Source: Paulinella micropora (lineage: Eukaryota > Cercozoa > Imbricatea > Euglyphida > Paulinellidae). Taken from it: a stretch of 64,000 nt of DNA. The notes below the pieces were generated by a model. The model saw only the letters and a program-made list of their open reading frames with translations, did no database searches and was not told the origin of the DNA. The translations under genes and the position numbers were made by a program. Shown here one piece after another: positions 31,972 through 40,937 of this stretch (within the stretch, counting starts at the first letter, position 1; each line of letters begins with the position of its first letter). The DNA is taken from positions 17,501 to 81,500 of the forward strand of contig WBZZ01000647.1 of the NCBI GenBank assembly GCA_019918135.1, read 5' to 3'.

Positions 31972-33218
31972 TGATCTTCAATAAAATTAACGATAACACT
32001 CACATTTCCTCCTCCACCAGCAGAGACAGCCTTTTGTAAAAATGTTAGATTTTCGCCAGGAGAAAGTTGTATGTCGTAAGTTCGCAGGTCAATAAGCTGG
32101 CTAGAAGTAGCATTAACATACAATTTTGGAACTACGTCCGTCACAGTAGCACCACCAAGAGCAGTCGCAGCGGTGTCCTTTGATACCATTGAAGTTTTGG
32201 TATCAATATCCGCGAAGTTCTCAGCCGTAAGTGTTCCAGTCGTTTTCACAATCCGCACTATATTAACTTTGGTGTCTTCGTTTGATATGCTCACGAGAGA
32301 TGGATAAACAATTGAATAATTGGTCACACCATTAAAAGTTGTTTTATTTTTTATGCTAATAATTTGGCTTTCCGTTGTGCTCGCTGGCTCACTACCTTCC
32401 GCTTCGTTTGATATGCTTGAATTTATAGTGTTAGTGCCCTCAATAAACATACTACAACTGGCTGTTTTTAATATTTGATTAGCATTACCAGTTCCATAAT
32501 TTCTGATACAAGCCGAAAAAGGTAGGGTTGTATTTGAAAGACTAACACCCACATTCGCATTCGCATACCTAATTGTATGAACCAGCTGAAATTCTCCACT
32601 TGATGGATTTTCTATGTAGAACCTTATAGCACCAAAGCCAAGATATTGAAATTTAATCTGGAATACATTACCTTTGGTCCAGTCTAAGGCGGGCATAATT
32701 TTGGTTCCATCACAAGGGTCATCCCAAATCGCCTGGGGAAAAAGTGTCGGCACCCCTCCTTTAACACTGGCGATATTCATTCCAGTCGCTCTTATTTTGT
32801 AAAAATAGAAGCCATTACTAAAATCACTTTCACCTATGCCGATATATGAATAGTAATCTTTCGTTTCATCAGTAGTCCATAAAGCAGTAAATCGTGTTAG
32901 AACTCCCATACCTGTTCTGTATTTAATTCTTTTTTTACTAGTCAATACAGCATTCGCGGTCGTCTTCACATCTGTTTTAAGTTCGGCCATATTCGCATTA
33001 AATGAAATGGTAGCATCAGTTTGAGTTAATGTCCATATTCGTGTATTGATAGTGTATGGGAAAATCTCTTGTAATACTGGTGATAATTGACCGACCAATG
33101 CTTCGCCGAAAGCGGTTTTCATACTATTGGTTTCAACGTGCCCGTCATACCCGACTTTGACATTTACGAAGTCGCCGTCTGGATTTTGTGCTATCAAATT
33201 TCTTTGGTGAGTGGCCAT
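31968..33218 (-). CDS. presumed structural protein, 416 aa
   Basis: An intact frame just downstream of the capsid gene on the same strand. The N-terminus (HQRNLIAQNPDGDFVNVKVGYDG, then FGEALVGQLSPVLQEIFPYTINTRIW) resembles openings of phage- and virus-like particle proteins that bind a surface. The middle is rich in Ser, Thr, Asn and aromatic residues with a beta character (YYSYIGIGESDFSNGFYFYKI). The C-terminus is beta-rich (NVSVIVNFIEDQ). No catalytic motif, signal or membrane segment. Its position beside major capsid, penton and protease genes suggests a minor capsid or attachment protein (inference). The family is not recognised with certainty. Confidence 0.5.
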   Translation of the reverse strand: MATHQRNLIAQNPDGDFVNVKVGYDGHVETNSMKTAFGEALVGQLSPVLQEIFPYTINTRIWTLTQTDATISFNANMAELKTDVKTTANAVLTSKKRIKYRTGMGVLTRFTALWTTDETKDYYSYIGIGESDFSNGFYFYKIRATGMNIASVKGGVPTLFPQAIWDDPCDGTKIMPALDWTKGNVFQIKFQYLGFGAIRFYIENPSSGEFQLVHTIRYANANVGVSLSNTTLPFSACIRNYGTGNANQILKTASCSMFIEGTNTINSSISNEAEGSEPASTTESQIISIKNKTTFNGVTNYSIVYPSLVSISNEDTKVNIVRIVKTTGTLTAENFADIDTKTSMVSKDTAATALGGATVTDVVPKLYVNATSSQLIDLRTYDIQLSPGENLTFLQKAVSAGGGGNVSVIVNFIEDQ

Positions 33219-33320
33219 TGTTCGTACGATTTACAATCGTAGATTGTATATTCTAAGAAAAAATAAAATAATCTATCAAAATTAATTGTAATTACGAACT
33301 CAAAAACTTTTTAATGAGGT

Positions 33321-34789
33321 CTAGCTGATAGTAATGGTATTCGCCTTCACTTGAACTTCTCGCTGAGTAATGGCCACGGTGTAATGGTTGTGAGCATTAT
33401 TCGCAGTCGTCGCAATGAATTCCCATCGTCGCTCCATAGACAGGTCAAGTCCGCTAATCTCATTCTGGTCCTTGCTCCACAGCGGACGAGTGTTATCCCA
33501 AGCATCACACCAAAACCAGTTATATTTGTATATGTCCGCATTCAACAAAGCTGAACCCTCAATCTTTGACTTCAAATACATATAGTCTTCTTCTAGGGAG
33601 GTATCAATATTAAACTCCTGCTGTCGTGCTCCGTCAAGTGTGGTGTAAAAACTTACAACCTTAGCCTGTGCTCTGTTATCGTGGTCATAAGCCGTATTCT
33701 TTGTTTCCGAATTATTGAAAACAGAGTGATAAATCTTCTTCAATCTGCGACCGTGTCCGCGGTCAAATCTCATAATAATGTTTTGTGTTGTGCTCGCTGC
33801 GATAGTGTTTTTATACACATAAGGATAATCAATGTTAAAGCTCATACCCTCAGGGCTAGCAATCTTCGCCTGAATGGATTGAATGACATCAGAATTAGTT
33901 TCAACAGCCAGAAACATAGCAAGATTAGTAATATCAGCACTGACAGCTGTCGCTGCGGAGCCGACATTCGCAGTATTAATAGCAGTCGCCGCACCATTAG
34001 TCACTGTATAGCTAGCTCTGTCTGTCGCATTCCACACAATCCGCATCGTCAAAATCTCAGGAAACATAATGGTTTTATCAAGTGCGAAAATAGTATTAAT
34101 AAGCATACTCAAAGGAATTTTAACATTGATAGCAGCGGCACCATTAACACCTGCCAAATACTTTGCTTCGTTGTAATTAACATTTACAGGCGAAAGTGTG
34201 CCAGTGCCATCACTTATTGCTGTATCATTATGACGGCGAGCGCTGATGGACGGTTCAGCAAACATAGCAAGAGTTCTCGCCGCCACGTTGTTAGCACCAT
34301 CAGTCATTCCACGAAAATCTGTTCTGGTAGCTTCAACAGCACTAACATTAATCAAGCCATTCGCATTCCACTTTTGAAGCATACAGCCGTATCCAGTAGC
34401 GATATCGTGATTAGGAAGGTCTAAGAAATCCTCCAAAGATGTCTCGGGCTTCCAAAGCATTTTAGTAACCGTCCCGAGGTTATTAAGGTCGCACAATAAA
34501 CACCGCCACGGGTTTGAAGCTGAATTTGTCTAATGGATGAAAGGCAGTCCATAAAAATTCTACTATAAATGTTAGCACCACCTGTTCTCAGAGTATAAGT
34601 AAAACTCAAATAAGACCGAGCGAGATTAAAAGGTCGGCTAATAAGGTCAAAGCTTCGTTCTTGCCCGCCAGCAGTGGTAACTTCAAATGTTCCAGAACCC
34701 TCACGAGGGGCTAGCTTATTCAAACGATAAGAAGCACTGATGTAGTCAGTCTTGCTGAAATCTAGTTCGCCTCCGTGTTGTGTTGGCAT
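33321..34789 (-). CDS. MCP: major capsid protein (double jelly-roll), one frame change
   Basis: ATG 34789 (MPTQHGGELDFSKTDYIS) is used; longer readings run into the 5' leader hairpin. N-terminal features are RPFNLARSYLSFTYTL and RQIQLQTRGGVY. Near 34496 the frame changes by one and continues CDLNNLGTVTKM, WKPETSLEDFLDLPNHDIATGY, VKIPLSMLINTIFALDKTIMFPE, YTVTNGAATA, IIMRFDRGHGRRLKKIYHSVF and YNWFWCDAWDNTRPL. The total length of about 489 residues, two beta-sandwich halves and this order fit PLV capsid proteins, which form trimeric hexons in a T-number icosahedron. The interruption falls in a short T run, so an assembly indel is possible. Gene order next to the penton supports the call. Confidence 0.75.
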
Positions 34790-34794
34790 TTCGT

Positions 34795-34823
34795 GTAAGT
34801 GCTTTTTTTCAAAAACCACTTAC
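34795..34823 (-). promoter_or_regulatory. capsid-gene leader hairpin
   Basis: Read in mRNA sense, GTAAGTG, a T/A spacer and CACTTAC form an inverted repeat ending six bases before the capsid ATG. The same arrangement precedes the penton gene. Confidence 0.6.
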
Positions 34824-34930
34824 GATCTCAAAAACGATTTTTAAAAGGTCGCTATATATTGTAATACGAGAAAAAAAAATAATTCTAAAATTAATTGTAA
34901 ACTTACGATCTAAAAAAAAACACTTGCGGG

Positions 34931-35746
34931 TTAACGGCTTTTTAACAAATTAAAAAATGATGTAAATAAATTAAAATAATTCGTCTCGCGGTAAATCAAC
35001 AATGTCATTACAATAGCCAAACCGTTTAGGTTAATTGGTTGGTCGTTTTCGTCAGTCAAGTAAAACCGATACACATTGCTTGAACTAGTAGATAGTCGTT
35101 TTCCGTATTCACTACCCGAGCCATCGTAGATAACAGAGCCGAACGGGATTTCATTCGCCGTGTATATTTCTTGGAGCACGTGATTATCACCTTCGCCGAC
35201 GAGGTCGCTTTGAAGATATAAAGTCTTTTCGCCCGTCAATATTATGACATTTGGAGACCTCAGTGTATTATTAGCAAAGAAATATGTAGAGGACCGCTCA
35301 AACCCCATAATTTCGTGGACCCTTGTTTCGTCGTCAAATACAAACCGCGGTTGAATGTTAATGGGATTGTTCGCTACGGTGAATGTTAGCTTGCCGTCTT
35401 CTGGGTCGGTGTTGGTGTTGTTGCTTGTTATTGTATATGTGTAGTCATTGGGGCTTTCCGCGGTTAGCACTTCGGCCAGCTTATTTTTTAAGTTGTTCAT
35501 TGTGTAGTTTCCTTCGGGTATCGTAATGACCGCCTCGTCGCCATTCTCACTCAGAATAAAAGTATTGTAAGGACTTGCCACAGAGTAATATGATTTTGGC
35601 ACATAGATATGTAAAATTTTACAATGGGTTGGATTATCTAGCGATTTCATATCAATGGAGTGAGTGAAATCACTGTCCGTGCCGTTTATCCTATTTTTAC
35701 TGTTGACATAGTAAATGTTAGAGCTCCTGCCTCCCCTACATTCCAT
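34931..35746 (-). CDS. penton (minor capsid) protein, single jelly-roll
   Basis: An intact 271-residue frame. The N-terminus has IYYVNSKNRINGTDSDFTHSI, the F.vdS.nR..Gt.s.F.y.i block typical of PLV and virophage pentons, then ILHIYVPKSYYSV, TFILSENGDEAVITI and PEGNYTMNNLKNKLAEVL, which are the strands of the jelly-roll. It would form pentamers at the fivefold vertices. It lies between the capsid and protease genes, same strand, 110-160 bp apart, each with its own leader. No break seen. Confidence 0.75.
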   Translation of the reverse strand: MECRGGRSSNIYYVNSKNRINGTDSDFTHSIDMKSLDNPTHCKILHIYVPKSYYSVASPYNTFILSENGDEAVITIPEGNYTMNNLKNKLAEVLTAESPNDYTYTITSNNTNTDPEDGKLTFTVANNPINIQPRFVFDDETRVHEIMGFERSSTYFFANNTLRSPNVIILTGEKTLYLQSDLVGEGDNHVLQEIYTANEIPFGSVIYDGSGSEYGKRLSTSSSNVYRFYLTDENDQPINLNGLAIVMTLLIYRETNYFNLFTSFFNLLKSR

Positions 35747-35747
35747 A

Positions 35748-35780
35748 GTAAGTGCTTTTTTTTTTCAAAAAACCACTTAC
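35748..35780 (-). promoter_or_regulatory. penton-gene leader hairpin
   Basis: Same GTAAGTG...CACTTAC inverted repeat with T/A spacer as 34795-34823, ending one base before the penton ATG. A TATATA box lies about 30-40 bp further upstream (about 35812). Confidence 0.6.
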
Positions 35781-35882
35781 AATCTCAAAAAAACTATACT
35801 GTATATATTAGAAAATATATTTTTTGTTTTAACTACATACCACAACGGAGGGGGTATGCTTTGAGAAGCATAGCTTCGCAAT

Positions 35883-35903
35883 GCGGGGGACGAAGGCCCC
35901 TGC
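35883..35903. repeat. PLV hairpin variant
   Basis: gcgggggacgaaggcccctgc just past the protease stop, in the gap between protease and penton genes. Confidence 0.6.
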
Positions 35904-35905
35904 TA

Positions 35906-37782
35906 CTAGATAAAAGTGTCAAAGCCGTAGCCGTTCTGTGTTTTCAACTCATCCGCTTCTTTTTCTTTTAAGTCTGTCCAACCGCTGGCGAATTTAAAGC
36001 GGTTCCCTTTTGCTCGCTCTAAAAGAAACCTAATACTATGCCACCCGCAGGTATCTGTTGTATCACTTTGGTTTTTGACTTGATTGACTTTCATAAGCAG
36101 GTATGTGTTCGGCTTACTCTTTTCAAGAAGCTGTTTCATTTGGTGTAGAAATAGCTCAGTCGGCTTATAGAGGGCGAGCGGGTCGTAGATTTCAATAGAG
36201 TCATCTTTAATGGTGTCAATCCAAACAGCAATCCAATGTGAGCCTGGTTGGCTAGACTTATCTAAGTTCATTATAAATCCATACTTCTTTCTTTGTTCTG
36301 GTTTCAGCTTGTGTATTTCGTCGCTCGCCACAGTCCCCAAATACCATTCGTGCTTTTTCATAATACCGTCTATTTCATCCGTCATTAGTCCTCTGTAGGG
36401 GCTTCCAGCCCCTACGACCCCTGGATTTACCTCTTTCTCATTTTGTTTTTGAACTTCATCGAGTGCTTGTGGTTGAATAATATCTACATCTGTGGTGGGG
36501 GTTGGTGCTTGTTCGTCTGTGGGTGGTGCTGGTTGAACTTCCTCTACATCAGTGGTGGGGGTGCGGGGGCTTGCCCCTGCTGGTTGTATCTGGAATTCAT
36601 TTGAAAGTGCTTTATATGTGTTGGGGTCGGCATACATTTTGTTTATTAGGGTATTTACTAATTCTTTGTTCTTTGATTTGGCCTTCCATTCACTTCGTTT
36701 CAAATGCTTTTTTATCATCATCTTAGTTAATATTTTTTTAATGATATCTTCCAATTTTTTAGCACCAGTTCCACCCTGTGCGGTTAGACCTATTAAAGCA
36801 TTTTCCAATTCTTCAAGTGACATATCAGGGGTTATGTTTAGTTCGCCCTGTCTAAGTGCTATGATTTCTTGAATATAACCTTTGGCCGTTCTGCCTTCGG
36901 CATCTTTGTTTCCGTGTTTGCTCCCCCTCGTTTTCCACCCTAGTTTTTTCGCTAAACTATTGACACTAATCTGTCTTTTCTTGCCACCACTAGCAAATAA
37001 AGTTTGAGCTCTTTCTAGATTTGCTATAAATGCTTTTCTGTCGGATTCCTCCGCTTTCTGTTCTGCTTCCATCGCTTGCTGTCTTAAATCGTCTTGTCGT
37101 TGTTTCGCTTCATCATTCCTTCTTTGAATTTCCTCAGCAAATGCTATGGCTTCTTCTTCGGACAAAACATACTGTCTTCCTTTTCTTTCCCTTTGTTTTC
37201 TTTCACTTCTTTTTAATTCACCTTTTACTTCATTCAAGGCTCTTGCTCTTTCAACCAAAGCATCGTTAATCGCATTTTGTCTTTTTTTTTCTCCGTCAAT
37301 AGTAGCCATTCTTTGAGCTTGAGCTGTTTCAGTCTGTATGAGTGCGAGTTCATTTCTTTTCGTTTCTGCTTCTCGCTCTTCTATTTTCTTTTGTTGTTCT
37401 TTTGCTTCTTTGTCTTTCTTTTCTAGTTCGTGTATTTGCTCATACTTTTCCAGTTTGAGTTTATCTAGCTGATTATTTACCTGATTGCGGTTCTCGTGTT
37501 CAAGACGGTTGAAGTCGGACTTAACTATTCGCTCTTTTGTAGGGACTCTGCCCCTACGACCCCGCCGGTGGGGTTTGAAAGGGGTATCCCCTTTCATATA
37601 TTTCAAAAACAGTTTAACAATTTGGAGTGTTGAAAGGTCATTCGTTTTCTCGCCAAAGTTGAGATATGCTCGTTTGCCTTTACTTTAATGTACGGCTTGC
37701 CATCTTTGGTTCTGTATATCCTCGGTGGTCGTTGTTTTCGCAGAGACTTCGCCTCCGCACCTCCACGAGTTTTGGTCTTCAT
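35906..37782 (-). CDS. PRO: adenovirus-type maturation cysteine protease with coiled-coil N-terminus
   Basis: The main frame (37606-35906, 566 codons) has a long Glu/Lys/Gln coiled coil (about residues 35-190), a Pro/Thr linker and a C48/C5-family protease at the end. The catalytic triad is visible: His457 in GSHWIAVWID, Asp475 in IEIYDPLA and Cys520 in DTCGWHS. A likely true start is ATG 37782, from which a basic lead (RPPRIYRTKDGKPYIKVK) joins the main frame through a one-base change in an A run near 37690, reading on to LQIVKLFLKYMKG. The protease trims capsid precursors at GG-type sites; GG motifs occur in the neighbouring small basic protein. Hairpin repeats lie inside the coding linkers (36395, 36563, 37539). 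Confidence 0.75.
36395..36415. repeat. PLV hairpin inside protease linker
   Basis: gtaggggcttccagcccctac, in frame, encoding part of the Pro/Gly linker before the protease domain. Confidence 0.75.
36563..36580. repeat. PLV hairpin inside protease linker
   Basis: gcgggggcttgcccctgc, in frame in the linker, translated as part of QPAGASPRTP. Confidence 0.6.
37539..37598. repeat. PLV composite hairpin inside protease N-terminal part
   Basis: Same three-stem unit as 26582-26639 (gtagggactctgcccctac, accccgccggtggggt, gaaaggggtatcccctttc). It is translated as GDTPFKPHRRGRRGRVPT and so inserts a basic stretch into the protein. Confidence 0.75.
37740..37765. repeat. 26-bp PLV dispersed repeat, copy 1
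   Basis: gcagagacttcgcctccgca followed by cctcca. Near-identical copies at 39072-39097 and, inverted with one change, at 44536-44561. Here it lies within the start of the protease coding region. Confidence 0.75.
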
Positions 37783-37843
37783 ATTGTATATATTATTAGT
37801 AAAAAAAATAATAGAAGGTTTAGTTTTTTATTTGAACCCACCA

Positions 37844-37881
37844 GGGGTTTTTGCGAGCAAAAAGCTCAACTCGTTGAGCAT
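37844..37881. repeat. 38-bp PLV dispersed repeat, copy 1
   Basis: ggggtttttgcgagcaaaaa then gctcaactcgttgagcat: two short stems (TTTTTGCGAGCAAAAA and GCTCAACtcgTTGAGC). Repeated at 39141-39178 with one difference. Confidence 0.75.
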
Positions 37882-37883
37882 AT

Positions 37884-37900
37884 GTAGGGGCTTGTCCCTA
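37884..37900. repeat. PLV hairpin at a gene 3' end
   Basis: gtaggggcttgtcccta, at the 3' end of the small basic protein gene. Confidence 0.7.
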
Positions 37901-38137
37901 CCGAAACTTAACGGCTCCTCCTCGTTGCTTGCCGTAGCCTTGCTTAATTGCCGCCTTTGCTACACGGTCCGCATAAGGCACTCCGACATCGCTCAGAAAA
38001 GTAGCACCCCTTGAAATCAATTGGTTCTTCTTGATAAACCTATTAGCATCTACTATCGCTTTTCCTACTTTTTTCCAGTTAATTTTCCCTCCTGTTTGTT
38101 TCTTTTTGGATTTTCTTTTCCCTCCTGCTTGTGGCAT
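37898..38137 (-). CDS. small basic capsid/core protein, 79 aa
   Basis: Starts MPQAGGKRKSKKKQTGGK: a Lys-rich head with two GG sites that resemble cleavage sites of adenovirus-type proteases. An amphipathic middle follows (VGKAIVDANRFIKKNQLISRGATFLSDVG) and a tail ADRVAKAAIKQGYGKQRGGAVKF with another GG. It lies between the protease and ATPase genes. Size, charge and GG sites are like the small core or membrane-active precursor peptides of adenoviruses and PLVs. The role is inferred and no homologue was named by search. Confidence 0.55.
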   Translation of the reverse strand: MPQAGGKRKSKKKQTGGKINWKKVGKAIVDANRFIKKNQLISRGATFLSDVGVPYADRVAKAAIKQGYGKQRGGAVKFR

Positions 38138-38245
38138 TTTGACTGGGCTTGGATTGTATCCGATATGTATCCCGATGGTTGTGAAATAATCACTGGGGAT
38201 GTTGGCATCTATATAATGTTCTAAAAAAAATAAATAATAATAAAA

Positions 38246-39070
38246 TTACTTTAAACGAAAATTGAAGTTCTTTCGTAATTCATCAGACACCGCATCCACA
38301 TACAAAAAGTTAAATCGTTCCTTAGTCGCCTCGTGATATTTTTTAATAAAGTATTCAAGCTCGTAGCCGAGGTCCAGATGTTTATACACGAGTTCTATTT
38401 TATCCTGAGACTGACCTGGAAAAATAAGAAGGTAGTCCAACTGTTTAATAGCCTCAGGCCGTAAGTCGTTAAGATACTGCGAGCTCATAATCACCTTTGA
38501 CTTATAGTGTCTATTTTTTTTCAACAGGTCGCTAACGGACTTATCCCTCAACCCACTACCTAAATCATCTAACACGAAAACAACTTCTGGTGTAATGTAT
38601 TTGCTCAGCCTCGGTGGTTTTTCGCCTCCCTCCTGTTTCTTCTTTTCTTCTTTACCAAAATAAAGAAACTTCGGCTTCGGTTCTTCTTTACCGTCTTGAA
38701 TGATTTCGCCTTCTTCTTGCTCCTCGTCAGGTTTATTCAGTTTATCTAACTCGTAATCTATGACACTGTATCCATCCGTTTTCAAATATGTGTATATAGC
38801 CATCGGGTTGCCCTTCTTCTTGAAGTGCTTAACCATTTCTTTGTAAATGTAGTCCTTATGTACCGTGCTGGCTATAATGACGATACGGGTCTTTTTATCA
38901 GTTGTTCGTTTCAGGATTTCAAACACAGCCGTGCTTTTCCCGCTCTTTTTTCTCGCAAGCAAAAATATGTTAGAATAAGGCTCCTCAAATAACTTATATC
39001 CTTTTGCCAACTTGTCTCCATCTCCGTTTTGTCTGACTGGTCTAACTCGTATATCGTTAATTTTTTCCAT
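38246..39070 (-). CDS. ATPase: genome-packaging ATPase (FtsK/HerA, A32 type)
   Basis: An intact 274-residue frame. Walker A is FLLARKKSGKSTA (residues 37-48; the first Gly of the usual GxxxxGK is Ala, common in this family). Walker B with acidic pair is VVFVLDDLGS (163-172). A polar sensor follows in KVIMSSQYLNDLRPEA, where Gln is the family's conserved residue. A charged insertion (about residues 113-155) separates the two halves. It would pump DNA into the procapsid. The leader contains a 26-bp dispersed repeat that ends two bases from the ATG and a TATATA box near 39110. Confidence 0.85.
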   Translation of the reverse strand: MEKINDIRVRPVRQNGDGDKLAKGYKLFEEPYSNIFLLARKKSGKSTAVFEILKRTTDKKTRIVIIASTVHKDYIYKEMVKHFKKKGNPMAIYTYLKTDGYSVIDYELDKLNKPDEEQEEGEIIQDGKEEPKPKFLYFGKEEKKKQEGGEKPPRLSKYITPEVVFVLDDLGSGLRDKSVSDLLKKNRHYKSKVIMSSQYLNDLRPEAIKQLDYLLIFPGQSQDKIELVYKHLDLGYELEYFIKKYHEATKERFNFLYVDAVSDELRKNFNFRLK

Positions 39071-39071
39071 A

Positions 39072-39097
39072 GCAGAGACTTCGCCTCCGCACCTCCA
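39072..39097. repeat. 26-bp PLV dispersed repeat, copy 2
   Basis: Same as 37740-37765. Forms the 5' leader of the ATPase gene. Confidence 0.75.
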
Positions 39098-39140
39098 AAT
39101 ACTTTTATATATTCTAAAATATATTTTTTATTTTACCTGC

Positions 39141-39178
39141 GGGGTTTTTGCGAGCAAAAAGCTCAACTCGTGGAGCAT
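39141..39178. repeat. 38-bp PLV dispersed repeat, copy 2
   Basis: Same as 37844-37881 with one change. It ends where the stop codon of the next leftward gene begins. Confidence 0.75.
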
Positions 39179-39549
39179 CTAAGCGACGAATTCTAAACAA
39201 ATAACAATTCTTCCAGCTAGTTGGTCGGTCTCAATATTACCGCTGTCTGTTTTCAATACCCTAAACGAATATTGCCCGTCGGTCCAGCCGATATTTCAAA
39301 GATTATAACCGAGATTTGAAATGTTTGCCGTGGTGCTATCTGCGAATGTGCCAATAATGCCAATACGGTCCATATAAAGGATTTTCGTTTTCGTCTCCGT
39401 TGTATTATTCATATAGTGGATAAACTTAACAATCATTCTTGTTGGTGTAAAGTTCAGTTGGATGTTTTTGTCAAATGTCTTGCTACCAATAACCCCTCCT
39501 GGAAATCATTACTTAGAAAAATAATCTTCTGGTATTTGAAATCAGTCAT
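39179..39549 (-). pseudogene. small structural-like protein gene, one shift and one stop
   Basis: ATG 39549 opens TDFKYQKIIFLSNDF. Near 39500 the frame changes by one and continues SKTFDKNIQLNFTPTRMIVKF, KILYMDRIGIIGTFADSTTAN. A TGA near 39300 then interrupts, and the same frame reads NIGWTDGQYSFRVLKTD and on to TAG at 39179. About 120 codons in all. Beta-rich, no signal. It sits in the morphogenesis block between ATPase and membrane protein, so a minor virion component is likely (inference). Two independent lesions make this the most damaged small gene of the element. Confidence 0.5.
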
Positions 39550-39584
39550 TTGTGTTTTTGTTTCTATATGTTGTATAATATATT

Positions 39585-39836
39585 ATGTTATTAATATTAT
39601 TATTTGTGTGCTCTGTGTTAGGTCGGACTGCTTGTGATTTCTATTCACGATACTCGGAAAAAAAGAACGAGTCGTGTGCTTATTGTATAAAGCAAGGGGT
39701 AGAAACTGGTGTTAAGTGTGTTTTTATAAATAACGGAAATAATATGTGTCGTAGTTTTGATGAGGCACTGCCCTTAATGTGTGTGGGTGATAATAGATGG
39801 TATATGACACATATATATGAATGTAATTCTATTTAA
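39585..39836 (+). CDS. small secreted Cys-rich protein, 83 aa
   Basis: MLLILLFVCSVLGRTA is a clean signal peptide. The mature part of about 67 residues has seven cysteines (CDFYSRYS, CAYCIK, VKCVF, MCRSF, LMCVG, YECNS), so disulphide bonding is likely. Unusual in a PLV, where few proteins enter the secretory route. It could be secreted by the infected cell or be a membrane-lumen virion component. No family recognised. Confidence 0.55.
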   Translation: MLLILLFVCSVLGRTACDFYSRYSEKKNESCAYCIKQGVETGVKCVFINNGNNMCRSFDEALPLMCVGDNRWYMTHIYECNSI

Positions 39837-39873
39837 AGATAATGATACATAATAATAACAAAGGATAGACAAT

Positions 39874-40598
39874 ATGCCACGGGTTGGAGATTGTAAGAAA
39901 GGTAAAATTTATGCGATTAGGTCATACAAGACTGATTTAATTTATGTTGGTGCAACAACTCAAACATTAGCTCAGCGAATGGGAAGACATAGACAAAATT
40001 ATAAAGAACATCTATCGGGAACCAAAGTGAAAGGAAAAGGGCTATATTCAAGCTTTGAAATTTTAAAACTTGGTGATGCTTATATTGAGTTGCTAGAAGA
40101 CTGTCCGTGCGATAATGTTAATCAATTACTTCGCAAGGAGGGAGAATGGATTAGAAATATCAACTGTGTAAATAAAATACTTTCTGGTAGGACCAAGCAG
40201 GAGTATGTAAAAGACAGTAAAGTGCTGGTAGCTGAAAAAGAACAAAACAATATAGAGAACAAAACAAAAACAAAATAGCTCAATTGAACAAAGAATGGAA
40301 TGAACGAAACAAAGAATATGTGTCTCAAAAGAAAAAAGAATATAGAAAAGAAAATAAGGAACATTTTAAATTTGTGAATAAGATTTGGAGAGAAGATAAT
40401 AAAGAATATATTACACTAAAACAGAAAGAATATTATGAGAAAAATAAAAAAATTCTTCTTGAAAAAAATAGAACTCGTGCATCAGCAACAATTGAATGTG
40501 AATGTGGAAGACGTATTAGGAATGACAGCATACAGAAACATAGAATAAGTCAAATCCACTACGACAATATGGTCGGTTTATCCGCTTTTGGTCTTTAA
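39874..40598 (+). pseudogene. GIY-YIG endonuclease with zinc-finger tail, one frame change
   Basis: The first segment (39874-40278) has GKIYAIRS and LIYVGATTQTLAQRMGRH, the GIY-YIG motif with its catalytic Arg context, and a Glu in KEGEWIRNINC that fits the metal ligand. Near 40262-40283, in an A-rich run, the frame changes. The rest (to 40598) is a run of Lys/Glu repeats (EYVSQKKKEYRKENKEHF) ending in IECECGRRIRNDSIQKHRISQIH, a C-x-C...H-x5-H finger. Homing-type nucleases of this build occur in virophages and giant viruses. The same domain order and the same place of breakage recur at 46162-46820. Confidence 0.7.
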
Positions 40599-40599
40599 A

Positions 40600-40937
40600 T
40601 TACTTCTTGCTAGAAGATGGGCTAGGAAGCACAATCCCTATTAATAAACTTATAAGCCCGACATAAATGTTTCCAGTTTCACAACTGACATTCTTTTCAG
40701 ATAACCTCACGATACAAAGGGTGATGATGGCGATAATGATACCCATTTGAAACAGATACTTAATAAGACGGCTGTCAGTTTTTCGCTTAGTCAAACAGCA
40801 ATCCCAGCTGTCCTCGTATTCGTGGTCTAATTTTTTTCTTCCTGCTTAATTTGAACATCAAGCACACGATTTTTCAACTCTGGTGTGAGGTCTTCCGTCT
40901 CTATGATTGGTGGTGGTGGGTGTAATCTAGGGGGCAT
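40600..40937 (-). pseudogene. two-pass membrane protein gene, one frame change
   Basis: ATG 40937 overlaps the fibre stop codon by 11 bases. It opens MPPRLHPPPPIIETEDLTPEL; in an A run near 40843 the frame changes and continues YEDSWDCCLTKRKTDSRLIKY, then two membrane segments (MGIIIAIITLCIVRL and IYVGLISLLIGIVLP) and a Ser/Lys end. About 113 codons. Small membrane proteins of this layout (acidic head, W-x-CC, two hydrophobic segments) occur in PLV morphogenesis blocks and may belong to an internal membrane. Function inferred. Confidence 0.5.

Noticed and set aside
33681..34424. Rightward 247-residue ORF opposite the capsid gene
   Set aside because: Antisense shadow; the minus strand carries the recognisable capsid motifs.
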